Source: Pseudoxanthomonas taiwanensis (lineage in GTDB: Bacteria > Pseudomonadota > Gammaproteobacteria > Xanthomonadales > Xanthomonadaceae). From it: a stretch of 61,019 nucleotides of DNA. The stretch is from positions 1 through 61,019 of the forward strand of contig NZ_PDWK01000006.1 in assembly GCF_010093135.1 (NCBI RefSeq). Reading direction: 5' to 3'. The position numbers and the translations under genes are program-made. Positions 43,876-54,971 of this stretch are shown piece after piece (position 1 is the stretch's first letter; every line of letters begins with the position of its first letter). The notes beneath the pieces were generated by a model. The model saw only the letters and a list, made by a program, of their open reading frames with translations, was not told the DNA's origin and did not search any database.

Positions 43876-44835
43876 ATGAACCCGAACTACCTCGATTTCG
43901 AGCAGCCCATCGCCGACCTGGAAGCCAAGATCCAGGAGCTGCGCAACGCCAGCACCGGCCCCGCGGTGAATGTGGATGCCGAGGTGCGCGCGCTCCAGGA
44001 CAAGCTGCGCAAGCGCACCGCCCAGATCTTCCGCGACCTGACCCCTTGGCAGATCTCCCAGCTGGCCCGCCACCCGGCGCGCCCGTACACGCTGGACTAC
44101 GTCAACGTGATCTGCGAGGAGTTCCAGGAGCTGGCCGGCGACCGCGCCTTCGCCGACGACAAGGCCATCGTCGGCGGCCTGGCCCGCATCGACGGCCGCC
44201 CGGTGATGATCATCGGCCACCAGAAGGGCCGCGACACCAAGGAGAAGGTGCGCCGCAACTTCGGCATGCCCAAGCCGGAGGGCTACCGCAAGGCCCTGCG
44301 TTTGATGAAGCTGGCCGAGCGCTTCGGCCTGCCGCTGCTGACCTTCATCGACACCGCCGGCGCCTGGCCGGGCATCGACGCCGAGGAGCGCGGCCAGTCC
44401 GAAGCCATCGCCCGCAACCTGATCGAGATGGCCGAGCTGCGCATCCCGGTGATCTGCACCGTGATCGGCGAGGGCGGTTCCGGTGGCGCCCTGGCCATCG
44501 GCGTGGGCGACCGCACCCTGATGCTGGAGTACGGCACCTACTCGGTGATCTCCCCGGAGGGCTGCGCCTCGATCCTGTGGAAGGACGCGGCCAAGGCCAA
44601 GGACGCGGCCGAGCAGCTGGGCCTGACCGCCCGCCGCCTGCACAGCCTGGGCCTGGTCGACAAGGTGGTGCGCGAGCCGATCGGCGGCGCCCACCGCAAC
44701 CCGAAGCAGATGGCCCGGCGCCTGAAGGCGGTCCTGCTCAACGAGCTGGACGCGCTGTCGCAGGTGCCGATCGACGAGCTGCTGCAGCGCCGCTACCGGC
44801 GCCTGCGCAGCTACGGCGCCTACGAGACCGCCTGA
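43876..44835 (+). CDS. accA: Acetyl-CoA carboxylase carboxyltransferase subunit alpha
   Basis: A 319-residue cytoplasmic protein of standard length; with AccD it transfers the carboxyl group from carboxybiotin to acetyl-CoA, the first step of fatty acid synthesis. It begins [22 protein letters not shown] (helical start) and contains [63 protein letters not shown] and [17 protein letters not shown], all conserved in AccA. A weak promoter (TACACT at 43842-43847) may lie between dnaE and accA. Confidence 0.98.
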   Translation: MNPNYLDFEQPIADLEAKIQELRNASTGPAVNVDAEVRALQDKLRKRTAQIFRDLTPWQISQLARHPARPYTLDYVNVICEEFQELAGDRAFADDKAIVGGLARIDGRPVMIIGHQKGRDTKEKVRRNFGMPKPEGYRKALRLMKLAERFGLPLLTFIDTAGAWPGIDAEERGQSEAIARNLIEMAELRIPVICTVIGEGGSGGALAIGVGDRTLMLEYGTYSVISPEGCASILWKDAAKAKDAAEQLGLTARRLHSLGLVDKVVREPIGGAHRNPKQMARRLKAVLLNELDALSQVPIDELLQRRYRRLRSYGAYETA

Positions 44836-44840
44836 CGACC

Positions 44841-44939
44841 CGCAGGAGCCGCGTACGCGGCGACGCGACGATCCCATCCGGTCCCGTTGACCGCCGGGCC
44901 GGCAAGGCCGTCCGGGTCGCCGTGGACGTGGCTCCTGCA
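44841..44939. repeat. Inverted pair of GTAG-type REP units between accA and tilS
   Basis: GCAGGAGCCGCGTACGCGGC at 44842 and, on the other strand, GCAGGAGCCACGTCCACGGC ending at 44939, both followed by GACGCGAC/GACCCGGAC. This is a paired REP, starting just after the accA stop, and may act as its 3' end. Confidence 0.88.
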
Positions 44940-44976
44940 ACGGCGGAACGCGCGCGGCAGCGGCTAGGATGCGGCC

Positions 44977-46321
<1,345 letters not shown>

Positions 46322-46338
<17 letters not shown>

Positions 46339-46510
46339 GCGGGGACACGACGGCTCCATGCGCGCCGCACGCATCCACGCCGGCCTGCATGCACCTCCGC
46401 CGGACAGAGGGATCGTCCGCCGCCAGGGCGCGCGGCCCGGCACCTTGGGCACGCGTCGACCGCCGGCTTCGGAAACGCCTGCCGGGTCGACGCCGACGCG
46501 GCTCCCGCAG
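46322..46510. repeat. Inverted pair of GTAG-type REP units between tilS and xseB
   Basis: A plus-strand unit (CTGCAGGGGCCGCGTAAGCG) at 46322-46351 and a minus-strand unit at about 46480-46510 (GCCGGGTCGACGCCGACGCG on plus) bracket about 130 bp with no gene. The first unit supplies the tilS stop codon (TAA 46336-46338). Nothing else was recognised between tilS and xseB. Confidence 0.8.
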
Positions 46511-46559
46511 GGGAAGGCGTGCGTTGACCCTCCGCGGCGCACCGCGCACACTGCGCGCC

Positions 46560-46817
46560 ATGCCCCGAAAGAACACCGAAGAAGCTTCCCCGGTCGCCCG
46601 CTTCGAGCAGTCGCTCGAGGAGCTGGAGCAGCTGGTCGAGAAGATGGAACAGGGCGAGATGAGCCTGGAGGAGTCCCTGGCCGCCTACGAGCGCGGCGTG
46701 GGCCTGTACCGCCAGTGCCAGACCGCGCTGGAGCAGGCCGAGCTGCGCGTGCGCCTGCTCAGCGACCCGGACCGCCCCGACACCGCCCAGCCCTTCACCG
46801 CCGATGATGGCGGCTGA
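46560..46817 (+). CDS. xseB: Exodeoxyribonuclease VII small subunit
   Basis: An 85-residue helical protein that forms the small subunit of exonuclease VII with XseA. It has the family core [50 protein letters not shown]. It overlaps ispA by 14 bp (start ATG at 46804 inside its 3' end), so the two are coupled. xseA is not in the window. Confidence 0.96.
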   Translation: MPRKNTEEASPVARFEQSLEELEQLVEKMEQGEMSLEESLAAYERGVGLYRQCQTALEQAELRVRLLSDPDRPDTAQPFTADDGG

Positions 46818-47682
46818 GCTGTTCGCGCGCTGGGCCGCGCGTACCGAGGCCAGCCTCGAGCGCCTGCTGCCGGACCCGGCCGCCGCGCCGGAGCGCCTGC
46901 ACGCGGCCATGCGCCACGCCACCCTGGGCGGCGGCAAGCGCATGCGCCCGCTGCTGGTGTACGCCGCCGGCACCGCGCTGGGCGCCAGCGAGGAGCTGCT
47001 GGACGCCCCGGCCGCGGCGGTGGAGCTGGTCCACGCCTATTCGCTGGTGCACGACGACCTGCCGGCGATGGACGACGACGACCTGCGCCGCGGCCGCCCG
47101 ACCGTGCACGTGGCCTTCGACGAGGCCACCGCGATCCTGGCCGGCGACGCCCTGCAGACCCTGGCCTTCTCCGTGCTGGCCGAGGCCGCGGCCAGTGACA
47201 CGCTGCGCATCGGCTGGGTGCGCGAGCTGGCCGCCGCCGCCGGCGCGGCCGGCATGTGCGGCGGCCAGGCGCTGGCCATCGACGCCACCGGCCAGGTGCA
47301 GCCGCTGCCGCAGCTGGAACGCATGCACGCGCTCAAGACCGGGGCGCTGATCCGCGCGGCGGTGCGCATGGGCGCGCTGGCCGGCGGCGCGGACGCGGCC
47401 ACGCTGGCGCGCCTGGACGGCTTCGCCGCCGCGCTGGGCCTGGCCTTCCAGGTGCGTGACGACCTGCTCGACATCGAGGCCAGCTCCGAAGCGCTGGGCA
47501 AGACGGCGGGCAAGGACGTGGCCCAGGCCAAGTCCACCTACCCCGCGCTGCTTGGCGTGGACGGCGCCCGCGCGTGCTTGCGGCAACTCGCCGCGGACAT
47601 GGACGCCGCGCTGGCACCGCTGGGCACACGCGCCGCCGCGCTGGCCGCGCTGGGCACGCTGGCGGTCACGCGCAACCACTGA
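46804..47682 (+). CDS. ispA: Farnesyl diphosphate synthase (polyprenyl synthetase)
   Basis: A 292-residue prenyl transferase that builds geranyl- and farnesyl-diphosphate from isopentenyl- and dimethylallyl-diphosphate. The first Asp-rich motif is [17 protein letters not shown], the second DDLLDIE in [19 protein letters not shown] holds the IPP-binding Lys/Arg. The length and chain pattern are those of IspA. It is coupled to xseB. In many proteobacteria dxs follows, but here the next gene is on the opposite strand. Confidence 0.95.
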   Translation: MMAAELFARWAARTEASLERLLPDPAAAPERLHAAMRHATLGGGKRMRPLLVYAAGTALGASEELLDAPAAAVELVHAYSLVHDDLPAMDDDDLRRGRPTVHVAFDEATAILAGDALQTLAFSVLAEAAASDTLRIGWVRELAAAAGAAGMCGGQALAIDATGQVQPLPQLERMHALKTGALIRAAVRMGALAGGADAATLARLDGFAAALGLAFQVRDDLLDIEASSEALGKTAGKDVAQAKSTYPALLGVDGARACLRQLAADMDAALAPLGTRAAALAALGTLAVTRNH

Positions 47683-47720
47683 AGCAGGGAACCGGGCATG
47701 CCGCCCGGCCCCTCGACCCG

Positions 47721-48205
47721 TCAGGTGTTGTTGACCCAGGCGGTCAGGCGCGAGTGCCATTCCTGCAGCTCGGCGTAGTTCTTCTTCGCGCCCCACTTGG
47801 TTTCTATGTGGCGGCGGAACGGCACCTCGAACTTCGGCCGGCCGAGGTCGCGCACGTTGACCTCCAGTCGGTTCCTGGTGTGGTGCACGCCGTAGGCGAC
47901 GTAGGCTTCGCTCCAGCGCAGCACGTCGCCCTTGTTCAGCACGGTGGAGTAACCGCTCTGGTCGCGCAACCACAGCTTGCCGTTGGGCACATCTATGGCG
48001 ATGTTGTCGTGTGCGTAGGTCGGGGTGAACCCCTCCGGGTAGCTCTTCGGCGCACTATCCTTGCCCCGGAGCATCATCCAGATGAACGCGAAGATCGCAG
48101 CCGCCAGGCCGGTCAGGAAGCCGAGGAAGGGGAAGGGAATGCCGAGGACGCCGGCGATGAAGCCGCCGACGAAGAGGCGACGACCAGGGCCAGGATGACG
48201 CGCAT
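47721..48205 (-). pseudogene. Small membrane protein beside the AAA+ ATPase, frameshifted near its start
   Basis: Reading from the ATG at 48205 (AGGAG eight bases upstream) gives MRVILALVVA, then the frame breaks. In the shifted frame the protein continues FVGGFIAGVLGIPFPFLGFLTGLAAAIFAFIWMMLRGK and a soluble part YPEGFTPTYAHDNIAIDVPNGKLWLRDQSGY...; one C seems missing at about 48175-48178 (GCCTCTTCG for GCCCTCTTCG). The whole would be about 161 residues: two membrane helices followed by a soluble domain of about 110 residues. A downstream ATG at 48077 gives a 118-residue soluble product. It lies 44 bp after the AAA+ gene on the same strand, so they are probably one operon. Function is unknown. 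Confidence 0.75.
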
Positions 48206-48249
48206 CAGGGAAACTCCTCTGTTGTGGCGCGATATGGGACGCGCGGCGC

Positions 48250-50604
48250 TCAGACGGTCGCCGGCAGGCTGGATTCGAGGTCCTCGAGGCTCAGCGACAG
48301 AAGGCGCGGGTCGCCGTGCTGCTCCATCGCGCGCTGCAGCGCCCTGCGGGTGGCGCTGGTGACCAGCGACTGCAGGTCGCGGCCAGACAGGCCGGCGGTG
48401 CGCGCAGCGAGCGCTGCGCAGGCCGGGGCCACCTCGAACGCGACCGGCTTGGACGCAAGCTGCAGGGCGAGGATCGCGGCGCGCGCAGCCTCGTCGGGCA
48501 GGCCGATTTCGATCCGCCGTTCGAACCGCGACAGCAGCGCACCGTCGATGCTGTCCGGATGGTTGCTGGCGGCGAGCAGGAATACCTGTCCCTTGCGCGT
48601 TGCCACGCCGTCCAGTTCCTGCAGTAGCTGGGCGACGATCTCGTCGGTGAAGCTGTCGCCGCCACCGCGTTGCCGGGCCACTGTGTCGATCTCGTCCAGG
48701 AACAGGATGCAGGGCGCCTGTGTCCGTGCTTTCTCGAACAGCTGCTTGACCCGTCCACCGGACTGGCCGATGTAGCCGGCCTTGAGGTCGCTGGAACTGG
48801 CAGCGATGAACGCCAACCCCGATTCGCTGGCCAGCACGCGCGCCACCTGGGTCTTGCCGGTCCCCGGGGGACCGTACAGCAGTATGCCGCGCGGCACGTC
48901 CACGCCCAGCTGGCGCAGCTCCTCGGCATGGACCAATTCGCGGCCCAGGCTCCTGAACTCGGCCAAGGTCGACTCCGGCAACACCAGGTCGTCCCAGGAC
49001 AGGCGCTCGACCGACGTCGAACCCTTGCCGCGCAATCGCCTCACCTCCTCGGCGAAGACCTCCTGGCTGACCTCGCCGTCCACGTGGGCGGCGACGATCT
49101 TGGACACCAAGGTGTGGATGTCGCGGCCGGACATGCCCGCCGTCTCGCGCACCATGTCCTCGGTGGGCCTGAAATCGAGCCGCGCCCTGGCCAGCTCGTT
49201 GGTGAGAATGCGCTCGCGCCCACGCGCGTCCGGCACGCCGATCTCGAAGGTTTCGGTGAAGCGTGACATGATCGCGTTGTCGATCAGGTCGTGGCGGTTT
49301 GTCGCGCCGACCACGAAGACTTGGTCCGCGGACTGGTTGAAGCCGTCCCACTCGGCCAGGAAGGTCTGCACCAGCTCGTCGCTGAAGGCATCGCTGTTGG
49401 CCGAACCGCGCGCAGCGAACACGCTCTCGCACTCGTCCACAAACAGGATCGTCGGCGCGCCCTCGCGGCACTTTTGCCAGGTCTCGCGCACCTTCGGCCC
49501 GGTGTGGCCGATGTGTTTGCCCTTGAGGTCGGAAACGCCCACGGCGACGAAGTTGCAACCCGAATGCTGCGCCAGCTTGCGCGCGACCAGGGTCTTGCCG
49601 GTGCCCGGCGGGCCGTAAAGGAGAATCCCCTTCACCGGCCGCCCGGACTTGAATGTGTCGACCAGGCGTAAGATGCCGTCGAGGGTTTCCTCGGGCAGGG
49701 CGACATCCGACCATGCCCGCTCCAGCCCGGCCAGGGTCCCGATCCGCTGTTCGATCAGCTCCACGCGCGCCTTGGCGGCGAGCCAGTCGGCCACTTCGCC
49801 GGCGAAGGTGCGGATCTTCGAGGCATGCACCGCCGCCACGGCGGCCAGGTCAGTGGCCAGCGCCGCCCACACCGGCAAGCGCGGATCGCCCGCCGTCATG
49901 CCGTTGAACGGCACGGCCTGGACCGTGAAACCGTCGACGGGCAACCGCACCAGCAGGCGCACCGTGCCGCCTGCCTCGCGCATGCCGACGAAGGTGGCGC
50001 CGAACTGCTGGCCGTGCTCCTTGGCGATGCGCAAGATACAGGTGAAGTCCTCTTTCTCGCCGACCGGCGCCCTCGTGGCTTGGTAGGGATAGTCCGGATT
50101 GGTCCCCGGCTCGCTGGCGACCGCGATTAGCTGCTGCTTCAGTGCGCGGAAGTCCGAAATGGCATCGCGCTCGCCCTGGCTGGAACGCATCGCCTCGCGC
50201 CCGCGTCCCCAGTGGACCAAGCCCACGTAGCCGGCGATGAACAGTAACGCCGCCGTGGTCGTGCCGAGGCCGATCATCCACGCCAGCATGGGTGCGCCCA
50301 CGGCCAGCCCCAGCCAGCACATGACCTGTGCGCGTCCGGACCCCCATGGCGCGGCCAGCGTCAGCGCCGCCTTCCAGGCCCGGGATTTGGCGCGCCGCAA
50401 CGCGGCTTCCGTGGCCTCGTCGCACAGCCTCCCTGCTTCATCTGCGATCGCTGCCGCGGCCTGGCATAGCAGGCCGTCGTGATTGTGGGTCACTTTGCCG
50501 GCCGCATCTCTGGCGTGCTCGACGGCACGCTGCCGGTCTTCTTGCAACCGCAACAGCTGCGACTGGATGTATCCGGAACCCGCCCCCTGCGCGCGCTCAC
50601 TCAT
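48250..50604 (-). CDS. Membrane-anchored tandem AAA+ ATPase, Cdc48-like architecture
   Basis: A 784-residue protein. A coiled N-terminus (1-85) leads to two membrane helices (about 92-110 and 113-131), then a soluble domain of about 170 residues (132-300) that I do not recognise, then two AAA+ modules. D1: Walker A GPPGTGKT 331-338, Walker B ILFVDE 386-391, sensor Asn436 in GATNR, Arg finger near SRF (448-449), pore loop KGKHIG. D2: Walker A 578-585, Walker B ILFLDE 633-638, Asn681, SRF 692-694, pore loop KAGYIG with the aromatic. All ATPase residues are present in both. It should form a hexamer that pulls substrates through a pore at the membrane. Substrate and role are unknown; no protease is attached. 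It is followed by the small membrane protein gene. Confidence 0.9.
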   Translation of the reverse strand: MSERAQGAGSGYIQSQLLRLQEDRQRAVEHARDAAGKVTHNHDGLLCQAAAAIADEAGRLCDEATEAALRRAKSRAWKAALTLAAPWGSGRAQVMCWLGLAVGAPMLAWMIGLGTTTAALLFIAGYVGLVHWGRGREAMRSSQGERDAISDFRALKQQLIAVASEPGTNPDYPYQATRAPVGEKEDFTCILRIAKEHGQQFGATFVGMREAGGTVRLLVRLPVDGFTVQAVPFNGMTAGDPRLPVWAALATDLAAVAAVHASKIRTFAGEVADWLAAKARVELIEQRIGTLAGLERAWSDVALPEETLDGILRLVDTFKSGRPVKGILLYGPPGTGKTLVARKLAQHSGCNFVAVGVSDLKGKHIGHTGPKVRETWQKCREGAPTILFVDECESVFAARGSANSDAFSDELVQTFLAEWDGFNQSADQVFVVGATNRHDLIDNAIMSRFTETFEIGVPDARGRERILTNELARARLDFRPTEDMVRETAGMSGRDIHTLVSKIVAAHVDGEVSQEVFAEEVRRLRGKGSTSVERLSWDDLVLPESTLAEFRSLGRELVHAEELRQLGVDVPRGILLYGPPGTGKTQVARVLASESGLAFIAASSSDLKAGYIGQSGGRVKQLFEKARTQAPCILFLDEIDTVARQRGGGDSFTDEIVAQLLQELDGVATRKGQVFLLAASNHPDSIDGALLSRFERRIEIGLPDEAARAAILALQLASKPVAFEVAPACAALAARTAGLSGRDLQSLVTSATRRALQRAMEQHGDPRLLSLSLEDLESSLPATV

Positions 50605-50639
50605 GCCGGGTGGCTCCCTGCCACGTTGATCGAGTGCAT

Positions 50640-50650
50640 CCCCCCCCCCC
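50640..50650. repeat. 11-bp C homopolymer upstream of the AAA+ gene
   Basis: A run of eleven C (G on the coding minus strand) ends 36 bp before the AAA+ ATG. Runs of this length slip during replication or sequencing. Its position between promoter and start codon could change expression. The remaining 190 bp to the DUF4870 terminator hold no gene. Confidence 0.95.
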
Positions 50651-50787
50651 TCTGCACGCTTTGCCTGAAACTAGCGGCAGCCCTCAAGGATGTAAAGGTA
50701 TACGTTGGTTCATGGACCTGTCTCCCTCGGTGAGGCGCAGAGGTGCGCCCCGACCTACCGGGCACGGAACGCCACCGAATCGAAAAC

Positions 50788-50815
50788 CAAAGGCCCGGTC
50801 ATTGCCGGGCCCTTT
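50788..50815 (-). terminator. Terminator of the DUF4870 gene
   Basis: CAAAGGCCCGG, loop TCATTG, CCGGGCCCTTTG: a stem with one bulged C, read on the minus strand after the DUF4870 stop at 50840 and followed by the T-rich GGTTTTCG. The hairpin also separates it from the AAA+ gene promoter. Confidence 0.8.
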
Positions 50816-50839
50816 GCGTATCCACCTGCTGTGTCGTGC

Positions 50840-51250
50840 CTACTTCACCAGGCGCAGGGTGAAGGGATAACGGTAGGCGACGCCCTCGTTGGCCTTGATC
50901 GCGGCCATGATGGTCAGCACCAGCCAGGCCAGGAACAGCAGCAGCCCGACCGGGATGGTCAGGATCGCGCCGAGGCCGAGGGTGATGAAGGTCAGGATCG
51001 CCAGCGCCACGCCGACCAGGGCCAGGGTGATGTTGAAGTTCAGTGCTTCCTTGGCCTGGTCGGCGGCGAAAGGCATGGTGTCCTTCTTGACCAGCCAGAT
51101 GACCAGCGGGCCGACGATGTTGCCGATGCCGCCGGTGACCAGACCGGTGAACGCGGACAGGTGGCCGAACATGCCCCACTGCTTCTCTTCCTGGGAAGCA
51201 ACGCCCACGGGCGCGGCCGGCGGTGCGGTGTAGTTCTCGAAATCGCTCAT
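50840..51250 (-). CDS. DUF4870 (Tic20-like) small membrane protein
   Basis: A 136-residue protein. A Pro/Ala-rich start (YTAPPAAPVGVASQEEKQWGMFGHLSAF) leads to three hydrophobic helices: GLVTGGIGNIVGPLVIWLVKK, LNFNITLALVGVALAILTFITLGLGAIL and VGLLLFLAWLVLTIMAAIKANEG. This is the DUF4870 pattern (ATP-independent membrane protein, sometimes called Tic20-like); its role is not known. GGGGATTCGAGG precedes the ATG. It is 235 bp upstream of the AAA+ gene, in the same direction, with its own terminator between them. Confidence 0.9.
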   Translation of the reverse strand: MSDFENYTAPPAAPVGVASQEEKQWGMFGHLSAFTGLVTGGIGNIVGPLVIWLVKKDTMPFAADQAKEALNFNITLALVGVALAILTFITLGLGAILTIPVGLLLFLAWLVLTIMAAIKANEGVAYRYPFTLRLVK

Positions 51251-51329
51251 CCTCGAATCCCCCTCTTCGATGTATCAGGTCCTGCGGCCCCGGCTTAAGC
51301 GTTCACCGGCCGTCACGCCGAAGTATACG

Positions 51330-52685
51330 TCATTCACCACCCGCCACGGTCATCCGCCCGACCAGGATCGGACCGGTGCGGATGTGCGAGCGCACGTCCA
51401 CCTCGCTGCCCACCGCCTCGATGGCGGCGAACATGGCCCGAAGGTTGCCGGCGATGGTCAGTCCGTCCACCGGATAGGCGATGGTCCCGTCCTCCACCCA
51501 GAAGCCGGCCGCGCCGCGCGAGTAGTCGCCGGTGACCGGATTGACCCCCTGGCCCATCAGCTCGGTGACCAGCAGGCCGCGGCCCATGCCGCGCAGCAGC
51601 TCGTCCAGGCTGCCGGCGTTGGCCGCCACCTCCAGGTTGTGCACGCCGCCGGCGTTGCCGGTGGTCTGCAGGCCCAGCCTGCGCGCCGAGTAGCTGCCCA
51701 GCACGTAGCGCTGCAACACCCCATCCTCCACCAGGGCCGAGTCGCGGGTGGCCACGCCGTCGGCGTCGAACGCGGTCGAGCGCAGGCCGTGCGGCATCAG
51801 CGGCCGCTCCCGGATGGCGAACCACTCCGGGAACAGGCGCTGGCCGACGCTGTCCAGCAGGAAGCTGGCGCGCCGGTACAGGGCGCTGCCGGACACCGCG
51901 CCCAGCAGGTGGCCGACCAGCGAGCGCGCCACCTCGGCGGCGAACAGCACCGGGTACTCGCCCGTGGCCACGCTGCGCGGCTGCAGCCGCGCCACGGTGC
52001 GCTCGGCCGCCCGCCGGCCGATCGCCGCCGCCGGCTCCAGGTCCGCCTGGGCCAGGCCGATGCTGTACCAGCCGTCGCGCTGCATGTCCTCGCCGTGGCC
52101 GGCGATCAGGGCCAGGCCCAGCGAGTGCTGGGTCTCGCGCTCGCAGCCGATGAAGCCGTGGCTGTTGGCGTAGACCGACAGGCTCTCGCCGCTGCCGAAG
52201 GAGGCGCCGTCGGAATTGCTGATGCGCGGGTCGGCCTCGCGCCCAGCCGCCTCGCAGGCCAGGGCCAGGTCGATGGCCTCGTCCGGGCCCAGATGCCAGG
52301 GATGCCACGTGTCCAGGTCCGGGAACTCGCGCGCCATCAGCTCGGCATCGGCCAGGCCGGCGGCCGGGTCGTCCTCGGTGTGGCGGGCGATGGCGCAGGC
52401 CTGCTCCACCGTGGCCTCCAGGCTCGCCTCCTGCAGGTCGGCGGTGCTGGCACTGCCCTTGCGCCGGCCGAAGTACACGGTCACGGCGATGCCACGGTCG
52501 CGGGTGGATTCCACCGTCTCCACCTCGCCCTTGCGCACCGACACGGTCAGGCCGGTGTCCTCGCTGCAGGTCACCTCGGCCTGGCTGGCGCCCAGCGCGC
52601 GGGCCCGGACCAGCAGCCGCTGTGAGATCTCCGCCAGCCGCTCCAGGCGCTGCAGGCTGTCGTCATTGCGTGCGATGTCGTTCAC
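51330..52685 (-). CDS. pmbA: TldE/PmbA metalloprotease subunit
   Basis: A 451-residue protein, the non-zinc partner of TldD in the heterodimer that degrades unfolded peptides and matures microcins. The N-terminal domain is a TldD/PmbA fold (RARALGASQAEVTCSEDTGLTVSVRKGEVETVESTRDRGIAVTVYFG) and the C-terminal domain contains GNAGGVHNLEVAANAGSLDELLRGMGRGLLVTELMGQGVNPVTGDYSRGAAGFWVEDG, typical of PmbA. The zinc motif HEXXXH is absent, as expected. The start is GTG at 52685 behind GGATGGAG. It is divergent from darP, an arrangement shared with E. coli. Confidence 0.95.
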   Translation of the reverse strand: MNDIARNDDSLQRLERLAEISQRLLVRARALGASQAEVTCSEDTGLTVSVRKGEVETVESTRDRGIAVTVYFGRRKGSASTADLQEASLEATVEQACAIARHTEDDPAAGLADAELMAREFPDLDTWHPWHLGPDEAIDLALACEAAGREADPRISNSDGASFGSGESLSVYANSHGFIGCERETQHSLGLALIAGHGEDMQRDGWYSIGLAQADLEPAAAIGRRAAERTVARLQPRSVATGEYPVLFAAEVARSLVGHLLGAVSGSALYRRASFLLDSVGQRLFPEWFAIRERPLMPHGLRSTAFDADGVATRDSALVEDGVLQRYVLGSYSARRLGLQTTGNAGGVHNLEVAANAGSLDELLRGMGRGLLVTELMGQGVNPVTGDYSRGAAGFWVEDGTIAYPVDGLTIAGNLRAMFAAIEAVGSEVDVRSHIRTGPILVGRMTVAGGE

Positions 52686-52769
52686 TGCTCCATCCTGTCG
52701 AAAGCGGTCCGGTACGGGACGCGGCAGGCATCCGGGTAGAATCGCACCACCCGAAACCAAGCCTGCCCC

Positions 52770-53384
52770 ATGCGCGGACGCGATCCCGAAACCGGCCAAT
52801 CCCTGTCTCCCAGCCGCAGCCAGCGGCGCCGCGAGGCCCTGGGGGTGCTCGAGCTGGCCGAAAAGCTGGCCGGCATGACCCCGACCCAGCTGGCCCGGCT
52901 GCCGGTCCCGGAGGACCTGCTGCCGCACATCGAGCAGGCCCGCCGGATCACCTCGCACATCGCCCGCAAGCGCCAGCTGGCGTACCTGGCCAAGCAGATG
53001 CGGCGCGAGGACGAGGCGGTGCTGGACGCGATCCGCGACGCGCTGGACGAGGACAGCGCCGCGGCGCGGCGCGAGGTGGCACTGATGCACCGCATCGAGG
53101 CCTGGCGCGAGCGCCTGCTCGGGGAGGGAGATGCCGCCCTGGGCCGGCTGCTGGACGAGTACCCGGAGGCCGACCGCCAGCACCTGCGCACCCTGGTGCG
53201 CAACGCGCTGGAGGAGCGCAGGCGCAACAAGCCGCCGCGCGCCTTCCGTGAACTGTTCCGCGAGCTGCGCACGCTGGTCGCCGCCGGCGCCGCCACGGCC
53301 GCCCCCGCGGAGGACGCGGACGGAGCGGAAGCCGCCGAGGCTCCGGCGTCCGGGTTCGACGACGGCGACGGCGCGGAGGACTGA
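52770..53384 (+). CDS. yjgA: Ribosome biogenesis factor DarP (YjgA, DUF615)
   Basis: A 204-residue helical, charged protein. The core [67 protein letters not shown] is the DUF615 signature; E. coli YjgA/DarP binds the 50S subunit late in assembly. The C-terminal 30 residues are an acidic Ala/Glu/Asp tail without pattern. It is divergent from pmbA (84-bp gap) and convergent with tldD. Confidence 0.94.
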   Translation: MRGRDPETGQSLSPSRSQRRREALGVLELAEKLAGMTPTQLARLPVPEDLLPHIEQARRITSHIARKRQLAYLAKQMRREDEAVLDAIRDALDEDSAAARREVALMHRIEAWRERLLGEGDAALGRLLDEYPEADRQHLRTLVRNALEERRRNKPPRAFRELFRELRTLVAAGAATAAPAEDADGAEAAEAPASGFDDGDGAED

Positions 53385-53426
53385 GCGCCGGGCCGCTGCC
53401 TGCAGGGCCGCCTCACCCGCGCCCCC

Positions 53427-54872
53427 TCACGCCCGCGTCCCGCCCACGGTCAGGCCCTCGATCAGCAGCGAGGGCTGGCCCACGCCCACCGGCACGCTCT
53501 GCCCGTCCTTGCCGCAGATGCCCACGCCCTCGTCCAGGGCCAGGTCGTGGCCGACCATGCGCACCTTCTGCATCGTCTCCGGGCCGTTGCCGATCAGGGT
53601 CGCGCCCTTGACCGGCGCGGTGATCTTCCCATCCTCGATCAGGTAGGCCTCGGTGGCCGAGAACACGTACCTGCCGCTGGTGATGTCCACCTGGCCGCCG
53701 CCGAAGTTGACCGCGTACAGCCCCCGCTTCACCGAGCGGATCATCTCCTCGCGATCGTGCCGGCCGGCCAGCATGTAGGTGTTGGTCATGCGCGGCATGA
53801 CCAGGTGCGCGAACGACTCGCGGCGGCCGTTGCCGGTCGGCTTCATGCCCATCAGGCGGGCGTTGAGCGTGTCCTGCATGTAGCCGACCAGCACGCCGTC
53901 CTCGATCAGGGTGGTGCACCGGGTCGGCGTACCCTCGTCGTCGATGTTGAGCGAGCCGCGCCGCCCCGGCAGGGTGCCGTCGTCCACGATGGTCACGCCC
54001 GGCGCGGCCACGCGCTGGCCGATGCGACCGGCGTAGGTGGAGGTGCCCTTGCGGTTGAAGTCGCCCTCCAGGCCGTGGCCGACCGCCTCGTGCAGCAGCA
54101 CGCCCGGCCAGCCGGACCCCAGCACCACCGGCATGGTCCCGGCCGGGGCGTCGATCGCCTCCAGGTTCACCAGTGCCTGGCGCAGCGCCTCTCGCGCCAG
54201 CTGCTCGGGCCGGCCGTCGGCGAACAGTTCCTGGTACGAGTAGCGGCCGCCGCCACCGGCGTAGCCGGACTCGCGGCGCCCGCCCTGCTCCACGATCACC
54301 TGCACGTTCAGCCGCACCAGCGGCCGCACGTCGGCAGCCAGCACGCCGTCGCTGCGGGCGATCAGCACCGTGTCCACGCCGCCGGCCAGGCTCACCGTGA
54401 CCTGCACCACGCGCGGGTCGGCCGCGCGCAGCAGGCGGTCCAGCGAACGCAGCAGCCCGACCTTCTCCTCGTTGCCCAGCCCGTCCACCGGGTCCACCGG
54501 CCGGTACAGGGCGTGGCCGCCGCTGCGCACCAGCGCGCGCGGCGCCTGCGCCGCGCCGTCGCGGGCGATGGCACGGGCCGAGCCGGCGGCCAGGCGCAGG
54601 GCCTCGGCGTTGATGTCGTCCGAATAGGCGAAGCCGGTCTTCTCCCCGGCGATGGCGCGCACGCCCACGCCCTGCTCGATGGAGTGGGCGCCGTCCTTGA
54701 CGATGCCGTCCTCCACCGTCCAGCTCTCGCGGCGGCTGTGCTGGAAGTACAGGTCGCCGTAGTCGATGCCCGGCCCCAGCAGCGCGCCGAAGGCGCGGTC
54801 CAGGCCGCTCTGGTCGAGGCCGGCGGGCAGCAGCAGGCGGGATTCGGCGATGGTCAGGGCGGATTCGTTCAT
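53427..54872 (-). CDS. tldD: TldD metalloprotease subunit
   Basis: A 481-residue zinc metalloprotease that works with TldE. The zinc motif is [16 protein letters not shown] (HEXXXH) in the C-terminal domain, with GVLL before it. The N-terminal part has [51 protein letters not shown], typical of TldD. The ATG at 54872 (MNESALT) is chosen over one at 54908. It is the last gene of the minus-strand unit maf-rng-yhdP-tldD. Confidence 0.97.
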   Translation of the reverse strand: MNESALTIAESRLLLPAGLDQSGLDRAFGALLGPGIDYGDLYFQHSRRESWTVEDGIVKDGAHSIEQGVGVRAIAGEKTGFAYSDDINAEALRLAAGSARAIARDGAAQAPRALVRSGGHALYRPVDPVDGLGNEEKVGLLRSLDRLLRAADPRVVQVTVSLAGGVDTVLIARSDGVLAADVRPLVRLNVQVIVEQGGRRESGYAGGGGRYSYQELFADGRPEQLAREALRQALVNLEAIDAPAGTMPVVLGSGWPGVLLHEAVGHGLEGDFNRKGTSTYAGRIGQRVAAPGVTIVDDGTLPGRRGSLNIDDEGTPTRCTTLIEDGVLVGYMQDTLNARLMGMKPTGNGRRESFAHLVMPRMTNTYMLAGRHDREEMIRSVKRGLYAVNFGGGQVDITSGRYVFSATEAYLIEDGKITAPVKGATLIGNGPETMQKVRMVGHDLALDEGVGICGKDGQSVPVGVGQPSLLIEGLTVGGTRA

Positions 54873-54971
54873 CGTCTGCAAGGTGGGGGCGGCACGCGGC
54901 CGGCGCAAGGAACAAGCGTCCTATGATGACAGCAGGCGCCCGCCGCGGGCGTGAGCGCGCGCCACGGCCCG

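Noticed and set aside
46804-47720. dxs expected after ispA
   Set aside because: No such gene is present; the next gene is on the other strand. dxs is probably elsewhere in the genome.
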